A DNA stretch of 8,653 nt from an uncultured Alphaproteobacteria bacterium (GTDB taxonomy: Bacteria > Pseudomonadota > Alphaproteobacteria > Rhodobacterales > Rhodobacteraceae), in the NCBI GenBank assembly GCA_929200295.1, contig CAKMZE010000113.1:1-8653 (forward strand). The letters are read 5' to 3'. Numbering within the stretch: the stretch's first letter is position 1; every line of letters starts with the position of its first letter. The notes under the pieces are model-generated. The model was given only the letters and a program-made list of their open reading frames with translations, was not told where the DNA came from and did no database searches. Made by a program: the position numbers and the translations under genes. Below, piece after piece: positions 1 through 6,908 of the stretch.

Positions 1-19
1 AATTGCCGTGGATAAGCCC

Positions 20-1372
20 ATGACCCGTCCCCCAAACCCCGCCGCTCGCCCGGATCGTGTCTCGCTTTGGCGGTATTTGAAGCTGTTTCGCAGTGATATC
101 CTCTCTGCGCAGCCGGCAAAATTATACCGGGCTTGGATGGCAGAGTTTCGCACGCCGTTTTTTCGCAGCTATATGATCAATGATCCGGCACTGACAAAGC
201 GCGTTTTGCAGGACAACCCGGATGCGTTCCCGAAATCAGATCGCATTGGCGCAGGGTTACGCCCACTCTTGGGAAACTCGGTTTTCTTAACCAATGGAGA
301 GGTCTGGAAACGGCAACGCCGGATCATTGACCCTGCGTTTGAAGGGGGGCGTTTGCGCGATACGTTTTCAGCCATATGGGACGCAGGAGAGGCCGCAGCT
401 GACCGCATGACCACAATGGCCGATGGCACACCGCAAGAGATCGAAATCGAAGCCTCACATGCCGCAGCCGATGTTATTTTTCGCACGCTGTTCTCAATTC
501 CGATTGAGCATGAAACAGCCACGCAGGTTTTCGATCAGTTTCGCACCTACCAAAGAACGCAGCCGATTTTGAATCTCGCGGCGTTTATCCCCGGCCCGAA
601 ATGGATGCCAAAGTTTTTCCGGCGCGAGACGCTCAAAACGGCAGAACAAATTCGTGCGCTGATTTCTGGGCTCGTCGCAGAGCGTCTCGATGCAATTGAG
701 GCAGGTGATGTGCCAGATGACCTCGCGACGAAAATACTGACGATGCAGGATCCGCAAACCGGTGAAACCTTTGATCTTGATGAAATGGTTGATCAGGTCG
801 CGATCTTTTTCCTCGCGGGTCATGAAACGAGCGCATCTGCATTGGCATGGACACTCTATCTGCTTGCCACACATCCTGAATGGCAAGATAAACTCGCTGA
901 AGAGGCGGCAGGGTTTGAAAAAGACTTTGCAAAGCTATCGTCACTCAAACTGACGCGTAATGTTTTTCGCGAAGCGTTGCGGCTCTATCCACCTGTGCCA
1001 ATGATGGTGCGTGAGACACAGCAGCCCGAGGTGTTTCGTGGGCGTGATGTTAAACCGGGAGCACAGGTTGTGCTCTCGCCATGGCATCTGCATCGGCATG
1101 AGCGCATGTGGGACAGGCCCGATGAATTTGATCCAGGCCGCTGGGATACCCCAGAAGGTGTCAGCAGCTCGCGAGAAGCTTACATGCCGTTTTCAGCGGG
1201 CCCACGTGTGTGCACGGGGGCAGGGTTCGCGATGATCGAGGGGGTCGTACTGATCGCGCAGCTCTTAAAACGGTATCGTTTCACACCTGTTGAAGGCAAA
1301 ATCCCGGTGCCTGTCGCGCATCTTACGGTGCGCGCAAAAGATGGCATTTGGTTACATATTACTGAACGGTAG
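20..1372 (+). CDS. Cytochrome P450 monooxygenase
   Basis: A soluble haem-thiolate monooxygenase; the substrate cannot be told from sequence. All family landmarks are present (numbered from the GTG at base 8): the C-helix WKRQRR at 100-105, the I-helix oxygen-activation motif AGHETS at 270-275, the K-helix ExxR pair Glu322/Arg325, a PERF-like FDPGRW at 374-379, and the haem loop FSAGPRVCTG at 395-404 with Cys402 as axial thiolate ligand. Length (about 450 aa) is normal for a stand-alone P450, and no fused reductase or ferredoxin domain is seen. No redox partner gene lies in the window, so electrons must come from elsewhere. The start is uncertain: an in-frame GTG at 8 and an ATG at 20 both exist. 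I chose the ATG because GGA at 10-12 sits 7 bases before it. The frame is also open to the left edge, so a start outside the window is possible. Family call is firm; function is unknown. Confidence 0.93.
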   Translation: MTRPPNPAARPDRVSLWRYLKLFRSDILSAQPAKLYRAWMAEFRTPFFRSYMINDPALTKRVLQDNPDAFPKSDRIGAGLRPLLGNSVFLTNGEVWKRQRRIIDPAFEGGRLRDTFSAIWDAGEAAADRMTTMADGTPQEIEIEASHAAADVIFRTLFSIPIEHETATQVFDQFRTYQRTQPILNLAAFIPGPKWMPKFFRRETLKTAEQIRALISGLVAERLDAIEAGDVPDDLATKILTMQDPQTGETFDLDEMVDQVAIFFLAGHETSASALAWTLYLLATHPEWQDKLAEEAAGFEKDFAKLSSLKLTRNVFREALRLYPPVPMMVRETQQPEVFRGRDVKPGAQVVLSPWHLHRHERMWDRPDEFDPGRWDTPEGVSSSREAYMPFSAGPRVCTGAGFAMIEGVVLIAQLLKRYRFTPVEGKIPVPVAHLTVRAKDGIWLHITER

Positions 1373-1482
1373 AGCAGGGGCCAATTGAGAATAGCCACAT
1401 TTGTGACATGTTTTTGTTGTATTCTTTTTCGAATCAATTCATCCTATAAAAATAATAAGAATTGTGATCTTGGGATGATATA
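1373..1482. other. AT-rich intergenic stretch after the P450 gene
   Basis: A gene-free stretch whose GC falls to roughly 24-32 % by hand count, against about 50-55 % in the flanking genes. It holds a short CACA-TT-TGTG dyad near 1396-1405, runs of T around 1411-1430, and a TATAAA at 1445-1450 without a convincing -35 partner. I see no strong intrinsic terminator for the P450 gene. It may carry the promoter of the small ORF that follows, but I cannot place one with confidence. Confidence 0.4.
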
Positions 1483-1662
1483 ATGCGTATTTGGCTGAAA
1501 AAGCTGATAACTATAGCTTCAAACTATAAATTTCCTGATGTGGGCAGCTTAGATGTGCCTTACAGCGTTATTGAGAGTTATGAGCGCAGAAGTAATGAAA
1601 TTGCGACCTATAATATTCTGAATAAAGTGTCTAACTATCAGAAGAGCCTAAAGAGTTTTTAA
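1483..1662 (+). CDS. Unrecognised small AT-rich ORF (59 aa), convergent with the RHH gene
   Basis: An ATG at 1483 opens a 59-codon frame ending in TAA at 1660-1662. The protein begins MRIWLKKLITIASNY, is rich in Lys, Asn, Ser and Tyr, and ends KSLKSF. It has a short hydrophobic, positively charged N-terminus but no clear signal peptide or domain, and I do not recognise it. GC is about 36 % by hand count (64 of 180), well below the neighbours. A GGGA at 1472-1475 lies 7 bases before the ATG and could serve as ribosome binding site. The last 32 bases overlap the end of the RHH gene on the other strand. It could be a real small or acquired gene, or a chance frame in AT-rich DNA. Confidence 0.35.
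   Translation: MRIWLKKLITIASNYKFPDVGSLDVPYSVIESYERRSNEIATYNILNKVSNYQKSLKSF
1497..1520 (-). terminator. Possible weak terminator of the fumC-DUF4169-RHH unit
   Basis: Read on the - strand, AAGCT pairs with AGCTT around a 9-base loop and runs into a TTTTT tract, about 110 bases after the RHH stop codon. The stem is only five pairs (six with a wobble) and AT-rich, so this is a weak candidate. It also lies inside the small ORF on the + strand. Confidence 0.18.
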
Positions 1663-1858
1663 GAACATAGATTCGTATCGCTGAGGCGAGGCCAATATCA
1701 CCACGGGCCGCGTCTATTTCAGCGGCAAGCGCGTTGATCGCTAAACGTCTCTCTTCGGCAATGCGTTTAAACTCTTGCCAAAAAATATCCTCGAGCGACA
1801 CGCTTGTACGGTGCCCTTTGAGCGTCAGTGATCTTTTGACAGGGCGTGCTGACGACAT
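1631..1858 (-). CDS. Ribbon-helix-helix domain protein
   Basis: A 75-residue protein resembling the small alphaproteobacterial ribbon-helix-helix family (RHH_4 type). Residues 9-21 (RSLTLKGHRTSVS) would give the DNA-contacting beta strand. Residues 22-49 give helix A and the turn, with EDIFWQEFKRIAEERR leading into a helix containing INALAAEIDAAR. Residues 56-66 (GLASAIRIYVL) give the closing helix. Such proteins dimerise and often bind DNA as small repressors, though the members in this gene neighbourhood have no proven target that I know of. The ATG directly abuts the TAA of the DUF4169 gene with no spacing, so translation is probably coupled. It is the last gene of the leftward run. Its 3' end overlaps a convergent small ORF by 32 bases. 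Confidence 0.85.
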   Translation of the reverse strand: MSSARPVKRSLTLKGHRTSVSLEDIFWQEFKRIAEERRLAINALAAEIDAARGDIGLASAIRIYVLKNSLGSSDS

Positions 1859-2041
1859 TTAATCGTCTTCGAATTTCATAGCAGACAGTGTCGTATCCGC
1901 TTTTGTTTTCCGCCTTGCTTCGAGGATGCGTTCTGCTTTGGTACGGCCGAATTTCACGGCGTTCACATCGGCTTGCGCTTTATGCGCGGCGCGCTCTTTG
2001 GCTTTGCGGGCTTTGTTGAGGTTGATTAAATCACCGCTCAT
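1859..2041 (-). CDS. DUF4169 family small basic protein
   Basis: A 60-residue, strongly basic, Lys/Arg/Ala-rich protein beginning MSGDLINLNKARKAKERAAH. It matches what I know of DUF4169, small alphaproteobacterial proteins of unknown role found next to fumC and an RHH gene. The sequence is nearly all predicted helix with repeated KAR/KAK charge patterns, and has no membrane segment or signal peptide. The charge suggests contact with nucleic acid or an acidic partner, but that is inference only. Its ATG overlaps the fumC stop as ATGA (four bases shared), and its TAA abuts the RHH start, so the three genes almost certainly share one message and are translationally coupled. Confidence 0.8.
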   Translation of the reverse strand: MSGDLINLNKARKAKERAAHKAQADVNAVKFGRTKAERILEARRKTKADTTLSAMKFEDD

Positions 2042-3429
2042 TTGGGGCCGATCATTTGCTCTGGACGCACAACCTTATCGAAGGTGTCTTCATCCACAAA
2101 GCCAAGCTTGATCGCCTCTTCCTTAAGTGTCGTGCCGTTTTTATGCGCGGTCTTTGCAACGGTGGTTGCATTGTCATAGCCAATCGTGGGGGCAAGTGCG
2201 GTGACAAGCATAAGAGACTCGCGCATCAGTTTTTCAATACGCGTTTCATCCGCGGCAAGACCCGCCACACAATTATCGGTAAAGGCTGAGGCCGCATCAC
2301 CCAAAAGCTGCATCGATTGCAACACATTATAGGCCATCATGGGCTTCATCACGTTTAATTCAAAATGCCCCTGCGATCCGGCAAAGCCCACGGCTGCATC
2401 ATTGCCCATGACATGGGCGCAAACTTGGGTCAGGGCCTCAACCTGTGTTGGGTTGACCTTGCCCGGCATGATCGATGAGCCCGGCTCATTCTCAGGTAAC
2501 ATGAGTTCACCCAATCCACACCTTGGGCCAGAGCCAAGCATGCGGATATCTGCGGCAATTTTATAAAGGCTGGCGGCAACTGTTTTCAAAGCCCCAGACA
2601 TTTCAACGAGCGCATCATGTGCCGCGAGCGCCTCGAACTTATTGGGTGCAGTGACAAAGGGCAGGCCGGTTATTGTGGCCATTTCTGCGGCAACAGCCTC
2701 GCCCCAGCCTTTGGGGGTGTTCAGGCCGGTGCCAACGGCCGTCCCACCTTGGGCGAGCTCATAGATCGCGGGCAGGGCTGTCTTGACCCGGCGCAGCCCC
2801 ATGGCAACCTGATGCACATATCCTGAGAACTCTTGCCCAAGCGTGAGCGGCGTGGCGTCCATTGTATGTGTGCGGCCAATCTTGATGATCTCATCAAAAT
2901 CGGCTTGCTTTTCAGCCAAAGCGGCATGCAGCTTTTCAAGGCCGGGGATCAACACATCATGCGCAGTTGTGGCAACAGCGATATGCATCGCGGTCGGGAA
3001 GGTGTCGTTTGACGATTGCCCCATGTTGCAGTGATCATTAGGGTGCACAGGTGTTTTCGAACCAATCTCGCCGCCCAGCATTTCAATCGCGCGGTTTGAA
3101 ATCACCTCATTGGCATTCATATTCGATTGCGTGCCAGAGCCTGTTTGCCACACGACGAGCGGAAAATGATCATCTAACTGACCCGCGACGACCTCGGATG
3201 CGGCGGCGATCATGGCATCGGCTTTCTCATCGTCGAGCTTGCCTAAGCTTTTATTCACCGTAGCGCAGGCTTGTTTGACCACACCAAGTGCACGCACGAT
3301 CGCAACTGGCTGCTTTTCCCAGCCAATCGGAAAGTTCATCAATGAGCGCTGCGTTTGCGCACCCCAATAGCGATCAGCAGGGACATTCAAAGGACCAAAG
3401 CTATCAGTTTCGGTACGCGTTGCAGACAT
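2038..3429 (-). CDS. fumC: Class II fumarate hydratase
   Basis: Cytosolic homotetrameric, iron-independent fumarase that interconverts fumarate and L-malate in the TCA cycle. The 463-residue length is typical. Family signatures are all visible: TGSGTQSNMNANEV at 96-109, the GQSSNDTFPTAMHI segment at 137-150, GRTHTMDATPLTLGQE at 185-200 with the catalytic-region His188, and the superfamily signature GSSIMPGKVNP at 317-327 on the mobile loop with catalytic Ser318. His188 and Ser318 fall at the same numbers as in E. coli FumC. The start is supported by GGGAG at 3436-3440 (read on the - strand), 6 bases before the ATG. It lies 68 bases after sspB and overlaps the DUF4169 gene by four bases. No sign of truncation or transfer. 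Confidence 0.98.
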   Translation of the reverse strand: MSATRTETDSFGPLNVPADRYWGAQTQRSLMNFPIGWEKQPVAIVRALGVVKQACATVNKSLGKLDDEKADAMIAAASEVVAGQLDDHFPLVVWQTGSGTQSNMNANEVISNRAIEMLGGEIGSKTPVHPNDHCNMGQSSNDTFPTAMHIAVATTAHDVLIPGLEKLHAALAEKQADFDEIIKIGRTHTMDATPLTLGQEFSGYVHQVAMGLRRVKTALPAIYELAQGGTAVGTGLNTPKGWGEAVAAEMATITGLPFVTAPNKFEALAAHDALVEMSGALKTVAASLYKIAADIRMLGSGPRCGLGELMLPENEPGSSIMPGKVNPTQVEALTQVCAHVMGNDAAVGFAGSQGHFELNVMKPMMAYNVLQSMQLLGDAASAFTDNCVAGLAADETRIEKLMRESLMLVTALAPTIGYDNATTVAKTAHKNGTTLKEEAIKLGFVDEDTFDKVVRPEQMIGPK

Positions 3430-3497
3430 ATGGGGCTCCCGATTTTGCGCAGTGTGGCTCTTGCGCGGTTTAGTGACTGTAAGGTGATAAGATAAGG

Positions 3498-3974
3498 TTA
3501 TTTTCGAAATTGATCGAGGCTGACAATCTCAGCCTCTTTGCGTTCTTCAACGGGGTGATCTTCTTCGACCATTTCATCCATTGGGGCCTCTTCGGGCTCT
3601 TCCTCGTCGGATGCGTCATCTTGGGTTTCAAAGCGCAGACCAAATTCAACAGAAGGGTCAACGAATGTCTTGATCGCGTCATATGGGATATAAAGACGCT
3701 CGGGGTTGTCGCCAAAATTCAATGTGATTGCAAAGCCTTCATCGGTGACATCAAGATCGTCAAACCAATGCTGAATCACGACAGTCATTTCACCCGGATA
3801 CCGATCTGACAGCCAATCCGCGATCTCAACATCGGGATGCATCGTGTCAAATGTGATAAAGAAATGATGCTCACCAGGGAGCTCATTGGTTTCAGCAATC
3901 CCGTTGAGCACCTCTTGAATGAGGCCGCGCATCGCACGGTGCATCAGATTTCCGTAGTCAATGGTCTGTGTCAC
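3498..3974 (-). CDS. sspB: ClpXP protease adaptor SspB
   Basis: SspB binds ssrA-tagged and other substrates and delivers them to the ClpXP protease in the cytosol. The 158-residue protein has a folded substrate-binding domain (about 1-116: YGNLMHRAMRGLIQEVL, LPGEHHFFITFDTMHPDV, MTVVIQHWFDDL, FVDPSVEFGLRF), an acidic flexible linker (about 118-147, Asp/Glu-rich) and a C-terminal tail EIVSLDQFRK that fits a ClpX-docking motif. The frame runs upstream to an ATG at 4103, but that would overlap the MATE gene. I chose the GTG at 3974 because the alphaproteobacterial family begins just there (TQTIDYGNLMHRAM) and AGGA lies 9 bases before it. An internal ATG at residue 11 would cut into the conserved first helix. 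It sits between the MATE gene (49 bases) and fumC (68 bases). Confidence 0.93.
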   Translation of the reverse strand: MTQTIDYGNLMHRAMRGLIQEVLNGIAETNELPGEHHFFITFDTMHPDVEIADWLSDRYPGEMTVVIQHWFDDLDVTDEGFAITLNFGDNPERLYIPYDAIKTFVDPSVEFGLRFETQDDASDEEEPEEAPMDEMVEEDHPVEERKEAEIVSLDQFRK

Positions 3975-3983
3975 AGCATTGCA

Positions 3984-3987
3984 TCCT
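3984..3987 (-). promoter_or_regulatory. Ribosome binding site deciding the sspB GTG start
   Basis: AGGA on the - strand lies 9 bases before the GTG at 3974. The two ATGs overlapping or following it (AGGATGCAATGCT) are out of frame with SspB, so this site supports the GTG start over the longer ATG frame. Confidence 0.5.
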
Positions 3988-4023
3988 AGTGGGGAGACAT
4001 TTGAAAATAACATACGGGATTTT

Positions 4024-5415
4024 TCAGGGGATGAAAGGGGGGGCGTGGCTTTCTTTGGGGCGTAATTCTTGTGTGCCGATGCGGTACGCCACGCCAAGGG
4101 CAAGTACCCAGCCTGTGCTTACCGCCGCGCCAATACCAAACCATACACCCCAGACGTCAAAACCCATCACCCCAATAAAAATCCAAATAAAGAACGCAAC
4201 ACCAAAGCCTTGCCGGTAGATGCTAATCCACAACGTCCAGATCGGACGCTTGAGCGCCTGCAAAAGCGAATTGATCGAAAACAGCATCATATAGATTGGA
4301 AACAGGATACTATCGACCCGTAGATAGCTTGCCCCGATTGCGATCACCTCTGGGTCATCGGTAAAGACCCGCATTGCTGCGGCCCCGCCAAACCACAGTG
4401 TCGGTGTTGCGATCACGGTCATTGCAAACCCAAGCTTCCAACAAAAGAACAGCGCGTCTTCTACGCGTGCATAGGCTTTTGCGCCAAAGTTTTGCCCAGC
4501 AATAGGTAAAAGCGCCCCTGTCATGCCAAGCACGGGCAATAAAAGGATCTGTTCAATCCGTAATGCGACACCGTAAGCGGCCAATGCGCTGCCGCCAAAA
4601 CCCTTGAGCGCGAATTGCACGACAAAGCCTGAAATGAACATCACCATGATGGCAGAACTTGCAGGCAAAAGCTGGGCTGTAATTGCCTTATAGCACGCGG
4701 CATTTGGAACGAGATCGCGCAGTACCACACCTTGCATGACGTCTAATCGTGATATCCGCCATAAGATATAGCCCATCGCCCCGGTTTGGCTGATCACGGT
4801 AGAAAGCGCGATACCGTTAAATCCCATGCCAGACCAAAGCCCGGGTATCCCCCAAATCAACAGTGGATTAAGACCCACATTTAGGACGAACGCTGCCATC
4901 AACGCCCGTTGCATTGATTTGGTGTCACCATGCGCCTGCAATATCCCATTGGTCCCATAAGCGATCAAGAACCCAGGGAGCGCAAAAATCAGCCATCGAA
5001 AGTACCCGTTGGCCGCATCACGGTACGCCCCGGGCTCTGACACTAGCGCGATGAGCAGGGGGCCTGCGAACGCGCCGATGCACATAAAGACTACAGATGC
5101 GATCATGCCAAAGCTAATCCCTTGGCTGGCATATCTGCGAGTTTGCGCCTCGTCGCCTGCACCTTTGGCATTGCTTACCAATGCGCTCAGCGCGACACCG
5201 AGCCCGAAACCCACGGCCATCAGGATGAAAAACGCTTGAAACCCAACCGCCAGCCCGGCCTGCGCATCGGTTGATATACGCCCAGCATAAAATACATCAA
5301 CAACATTATAGAGCGTCGAAAACAGCATGCCCAAGGCCGCTGGAATTGCGAGATTACGAAAATGCCGCGCCATTGGTCCGGTGGTGAGATCATCCGCATT
5401 TTCATGTGTCGCCAT
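4024..5415 (-). CDS. MATE family efflux transporter
   Basis: An inner-membrane, cation-driven multidrug and toxin extrusion protein of 463 residues, the usual size for two six-helix MatE repeats. The N-terminal repeat begins GPMARHFRNLAIPAALGMLFSTLYNVVDVFYAG and carries the conserved TM1 acidic residue Asp40, a likely part of the coupling-cation site. The loop SNAKGAGD (81-88) and its second-repeat counterpart GQNFGAK (307-313) are typical family motifs. Gly/Ala/Leu/Ile-rich segments run to about residue 445, followed by a polar tail. The start is well fixed: GAGG at 5423-5426 (- strand), inside the last permease codons, lies 7 bases before the ATG, and only 2 bases separate the permease stop from the start. 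That points to coupled translation with the ABC genes. The exported substrate is unknown. Confidence 0.94.
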   Translation of the reverse strand: MATHENADDLTTGPMARHFRNLAIPAALGMLFSTLYNVVDVFYAGRISTDAQAGLAVGFQAFFILMAVGFGLGVALSALVSNAKGAGDEAQTRRYASQGISFGMIASVVFMCIGAFAGPLLIALVSEPGAYRDAANGYFRWLIFALPGFLIAYGTNGILQAHGDTKSMQRALMAAFVLNVGLNPLLIWGIPGLWSGMGFNGIALSTVISQTGAMGYILWRISRLDVMQGVVLRDLVPNAACYKAITAQLLPASSAIMVMFISGFVVQFALKGFGGSALAAYGVALRIEQILLLPVLGMTGALLPIAGQNFGAKAYARVEDALFFCWKLGFAMTVIATPTLWFGGAAAMRVFTDDPEVIAIGASYLRVDSILFPIYMMLFSINSLLQALKRPIWTLWISIYRQGFGVAFFIWIFIGVMGFDVWGVWFGIGAAVSTGWVLALGVAYRIGTQELRPKESHAPPFIP

Positions 5416-5417
5416 CG

Positions 5418-6152
5418 TTAAACCTCACTGCTTTGCATGCGGCGTTCGAGCCAACGCACGCCTGCGGAAACGATAAGGATCAAAACGAGATATTCCAAAA
5501 CGAGGATCGTGTAGATCTCAAGCGGGCGATATTCAGACACCACAAGCTCATTGGCTTTGCGCGTGAGCTCTTGCATGCCAATCACCGAGACGAGGGATGA
5601 CATTTTGAGCATATAAACCAGTTGGTTACCCAATGCAGGAAGAATACGACGGATTGCCTGTGGCAAGATCACATAGCGCATCGTGTCGCGGTAATTTAGC
5701 GATATGGATTGTGCCGCCTCATATTGCCCTTTGGAGATCGATTGTATCCCGCCACGGAAAATCTCGGCCTGAAACGCACTATCAGAGAGGGCCAAGGCAA
5801 GAACGCCCGCCCAAAATACATTCAACGTGAGACCACTGAGCTGTGGCAACCCGTAATATACCCATAAAATAAGCACGAGGATCGGCACGGCGCGCACGAT
5901 CTCAACATATGTACGGTTAAACATGCGCCAAGCTTTGCGCTGCGATAACCCAGGCAACGCGACCAATAAACCGAGCACAACAGAGATCAAAATCGCAGTC
6001 ACGGACATGAGGATCGTGTAATAAGCCCCTGATATCATGAAGCGTAGATTGCTTGCACCGCTCTTTGTGCTGGGGTCCACAACATACCATCCCCAATTAT
6101 CTGAACACCCAGACAGGCAAGCGATTGCAATCAATATCCAAAGACGTTTCAT
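5418..6152 (-). CDS. Polar amino-acid-type ABC transporter permease with lipobox-like N-terminus
   Basis: Inner-membrane permease of the His/Glu/Gln/Arg class (244 aa). Core helices lie at about 38-67, 87-105, 111-126, 181-195 and 212-231. The cytoplasmic ATPase-docking EAA loop is seen at 145-164 as EAAQSISLNYRDTMRYVILP; the normally conserved Gly is Ser151. The N-terminus is odd: MKRLWILIAIACLSGC has a basic start, a hydrophobic stretch and LSGC (13-16), as in a lipoprotein signal peptide, followed by an aromatic segment NWGWYVVDP before the first core helix. Permeases of this class usually place the N-terminus outside, so a lipidated or cleaved N-terminus would be topologically possible. 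Read on the - strand, AGGG lies 7 bases before the ATG. It follows the ATPase gene by 9 bases and precedes the MATE gene by 2. The partner binding protein is at 7029. Confidence 0.94.
   Translation of the reverse strand: MKRLWILIAIACLSGCSDNWGWYVVDPSTKSGASNLRFMISGAYYTILMSVTAILISVVLGLLVALPGLSQRKAWRMFNRTYVEIVRAVPILVLILWVYYGLPQLSGLTLNVFWAGVLALALSDSAFQAEIFRGGIQSISKGQYEAAQSISLNYRDTMRYVILPQAIRRILPALGNQLVYMLKMSSLVSVIGMQELTRKANELVVSEYRPLEIYTILVLEYLVLILIVSAGVRWLERRMQSSEV
5423..5426 (-). promoter_or_regulatory. Ribosome binding site of the MATE gene inside the permease gene
   Basis: GAGG on the - strand overlaps the last codons of the permease gene, 7 bases before the MATE ATG at 5415. This supports both the chosen start and translational coupling. 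Confidence 0.6.
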
Positions 6153-6161
6153 ATCCCAGCC

Positions 6162-6908
6162 CTAGTGATTGAGAATTTGTTCAAGAAAATGCGCAAACCG
6201 CTGTGATTTTGGCGCGGTAAAGACTTGTTCAGGTGTGCCAGTTTCAATGATCTCACCTTGATCCATAAACACCATTTTATCAGCGACACGCCGTGCAAAG
6301 CCCATTTCATGGGTGACAACGATCATTGTGATCCCGCTCGAGGCGAGCTCCGTCATTACATCTAGCACCTCGGCGATCATTTCAGGATCAAGCGCAGACG
6401 TTGGCTCATCAAAAAGCAGGATTTTCGGTTCCATACAGAGGCTACGCGCGATTGCGACACGTTGTTGCTGCCCACCAGAAAGCTGACGGGGCAGTTTATC
6501 CGCCTGATCGGGGATTTGGACCCGCTCAAGATAGGTCATCGCGCGGGCTTTTGCGGCCTCTTCAGACAGCCCCAAGACGCGGCGCGGACCGAGTGTGAGG
6601 TTATCAATAACCGATAAATGCGGGAACAGATTGAACTGCTGAAACACCATGCCAACGGTGGCTTTGATCTTATGCGCATTGTTTTGCGTAGCCGAGAGCG
6701 TCACGCCATCAACAGTAATCTCGCCCGCCTCATGGGTTTCCAGCTGATTAATACAGCGGATCAAGGTGGATTTACCGGATCCAGAGGGGCCACAAATCAC
6801 GACGCGCTCACCAGATGTGACCTCAAGCGATACGTTCTTAAGCGCCTGAAAATCGCCGAAATGCTTGTTCACATTGTTAAGCGTGATGATCGTGTTGCTG
6901 TCTGGCAT
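6162..6908 (-). CDS. Polar amino-acid-type ABC transporter ATP-binding protein
   Basis: Cytoplasmic ATPase subunit (248 aa, the usual length for the GlnQ/HisP class) that powers the adjacent permease. The motifs are complete: Walker A GPSGSGKST at 40-48, Q-loop at Gln90 (GMVFQQFNLFPHLSV), ABC signature LSGGQQQR at 143-150, Walker B ILLFDEPTSALDP at 163-175 with Asp167 and catalytic Glu168, and the switch His200 in VVTHEMGFAR. RCINQLE after Walker A and the GEIIETGTPEQVF tail are typical of polar amino-acid importers. It is the first gene of the leftward run and diverges from the solute-binding protein gene across 120 bases. The ribosome binding site is weak (AGAG or GCGGA region just before the ATG). 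Substrate cannot be inferred from this subunit. Confidence 0.97.
   Translation of the reverse strand: MPDSNTIITLNNVNKHFGDFQALKNVSLEVTSGERVVICGPSGSGKSTLIRCINQLETHEAGEITVDGVTLSATQNNAHKIKATVGMVFQQFNLFPHLSVIDNLTLGPRRVLGLSEEAAKARAMTYLERVQIPDQADKLPRQLSGGQQQRVAIARSLCMEPKILLFDEPTSALDPEMIAEVLDVMTELASSGITMIVVTHEMGFARRVADKMVFMDQGEIIETGTPEQVFTAPKSQRFAHFLEQILNH

Noticed and set aside
494..944. Overlapping 100-130 codon - strand frames inside the P450 gene.
   Set aside because: They lie within a P450 with every motif intact and show no family pattern; shadow frames.
1479..1484. Perfect TATAAT hexamer as a -10 promoter element.
   Set aside because: No -35-like element lies 16-18 bases upstream (TTGTGA is only 11 away), and it overlaps the ATG of the small ORF; likely chance in AT-rich DNA.
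3430..3497. GCGCA ... TGCGC inverted repeat between sspB and fumC as a terminator or operator.
   Set aside because: Only five pairs with a 10-base loop and no T tract. It could be an operator but there is nothing else to support it.
3510..3809. 99-codon + strand frame with a hydrophobic start, opposite sspB.
   Set aside because: It is the antisense of the sspB acidic linker and core, where Asp/Glu codons read as Phe/Leu/Ile; no independent support.
3975..4103. Longer SspB starting at the ATG at 4103 (201 aa).
   Set aside because: It would overlap the MATE gene by about 80 bases, and the extra 43 residues look unlike the family. The GTG at 3974 fits the conserved N-terminus and has AGGA upstream.
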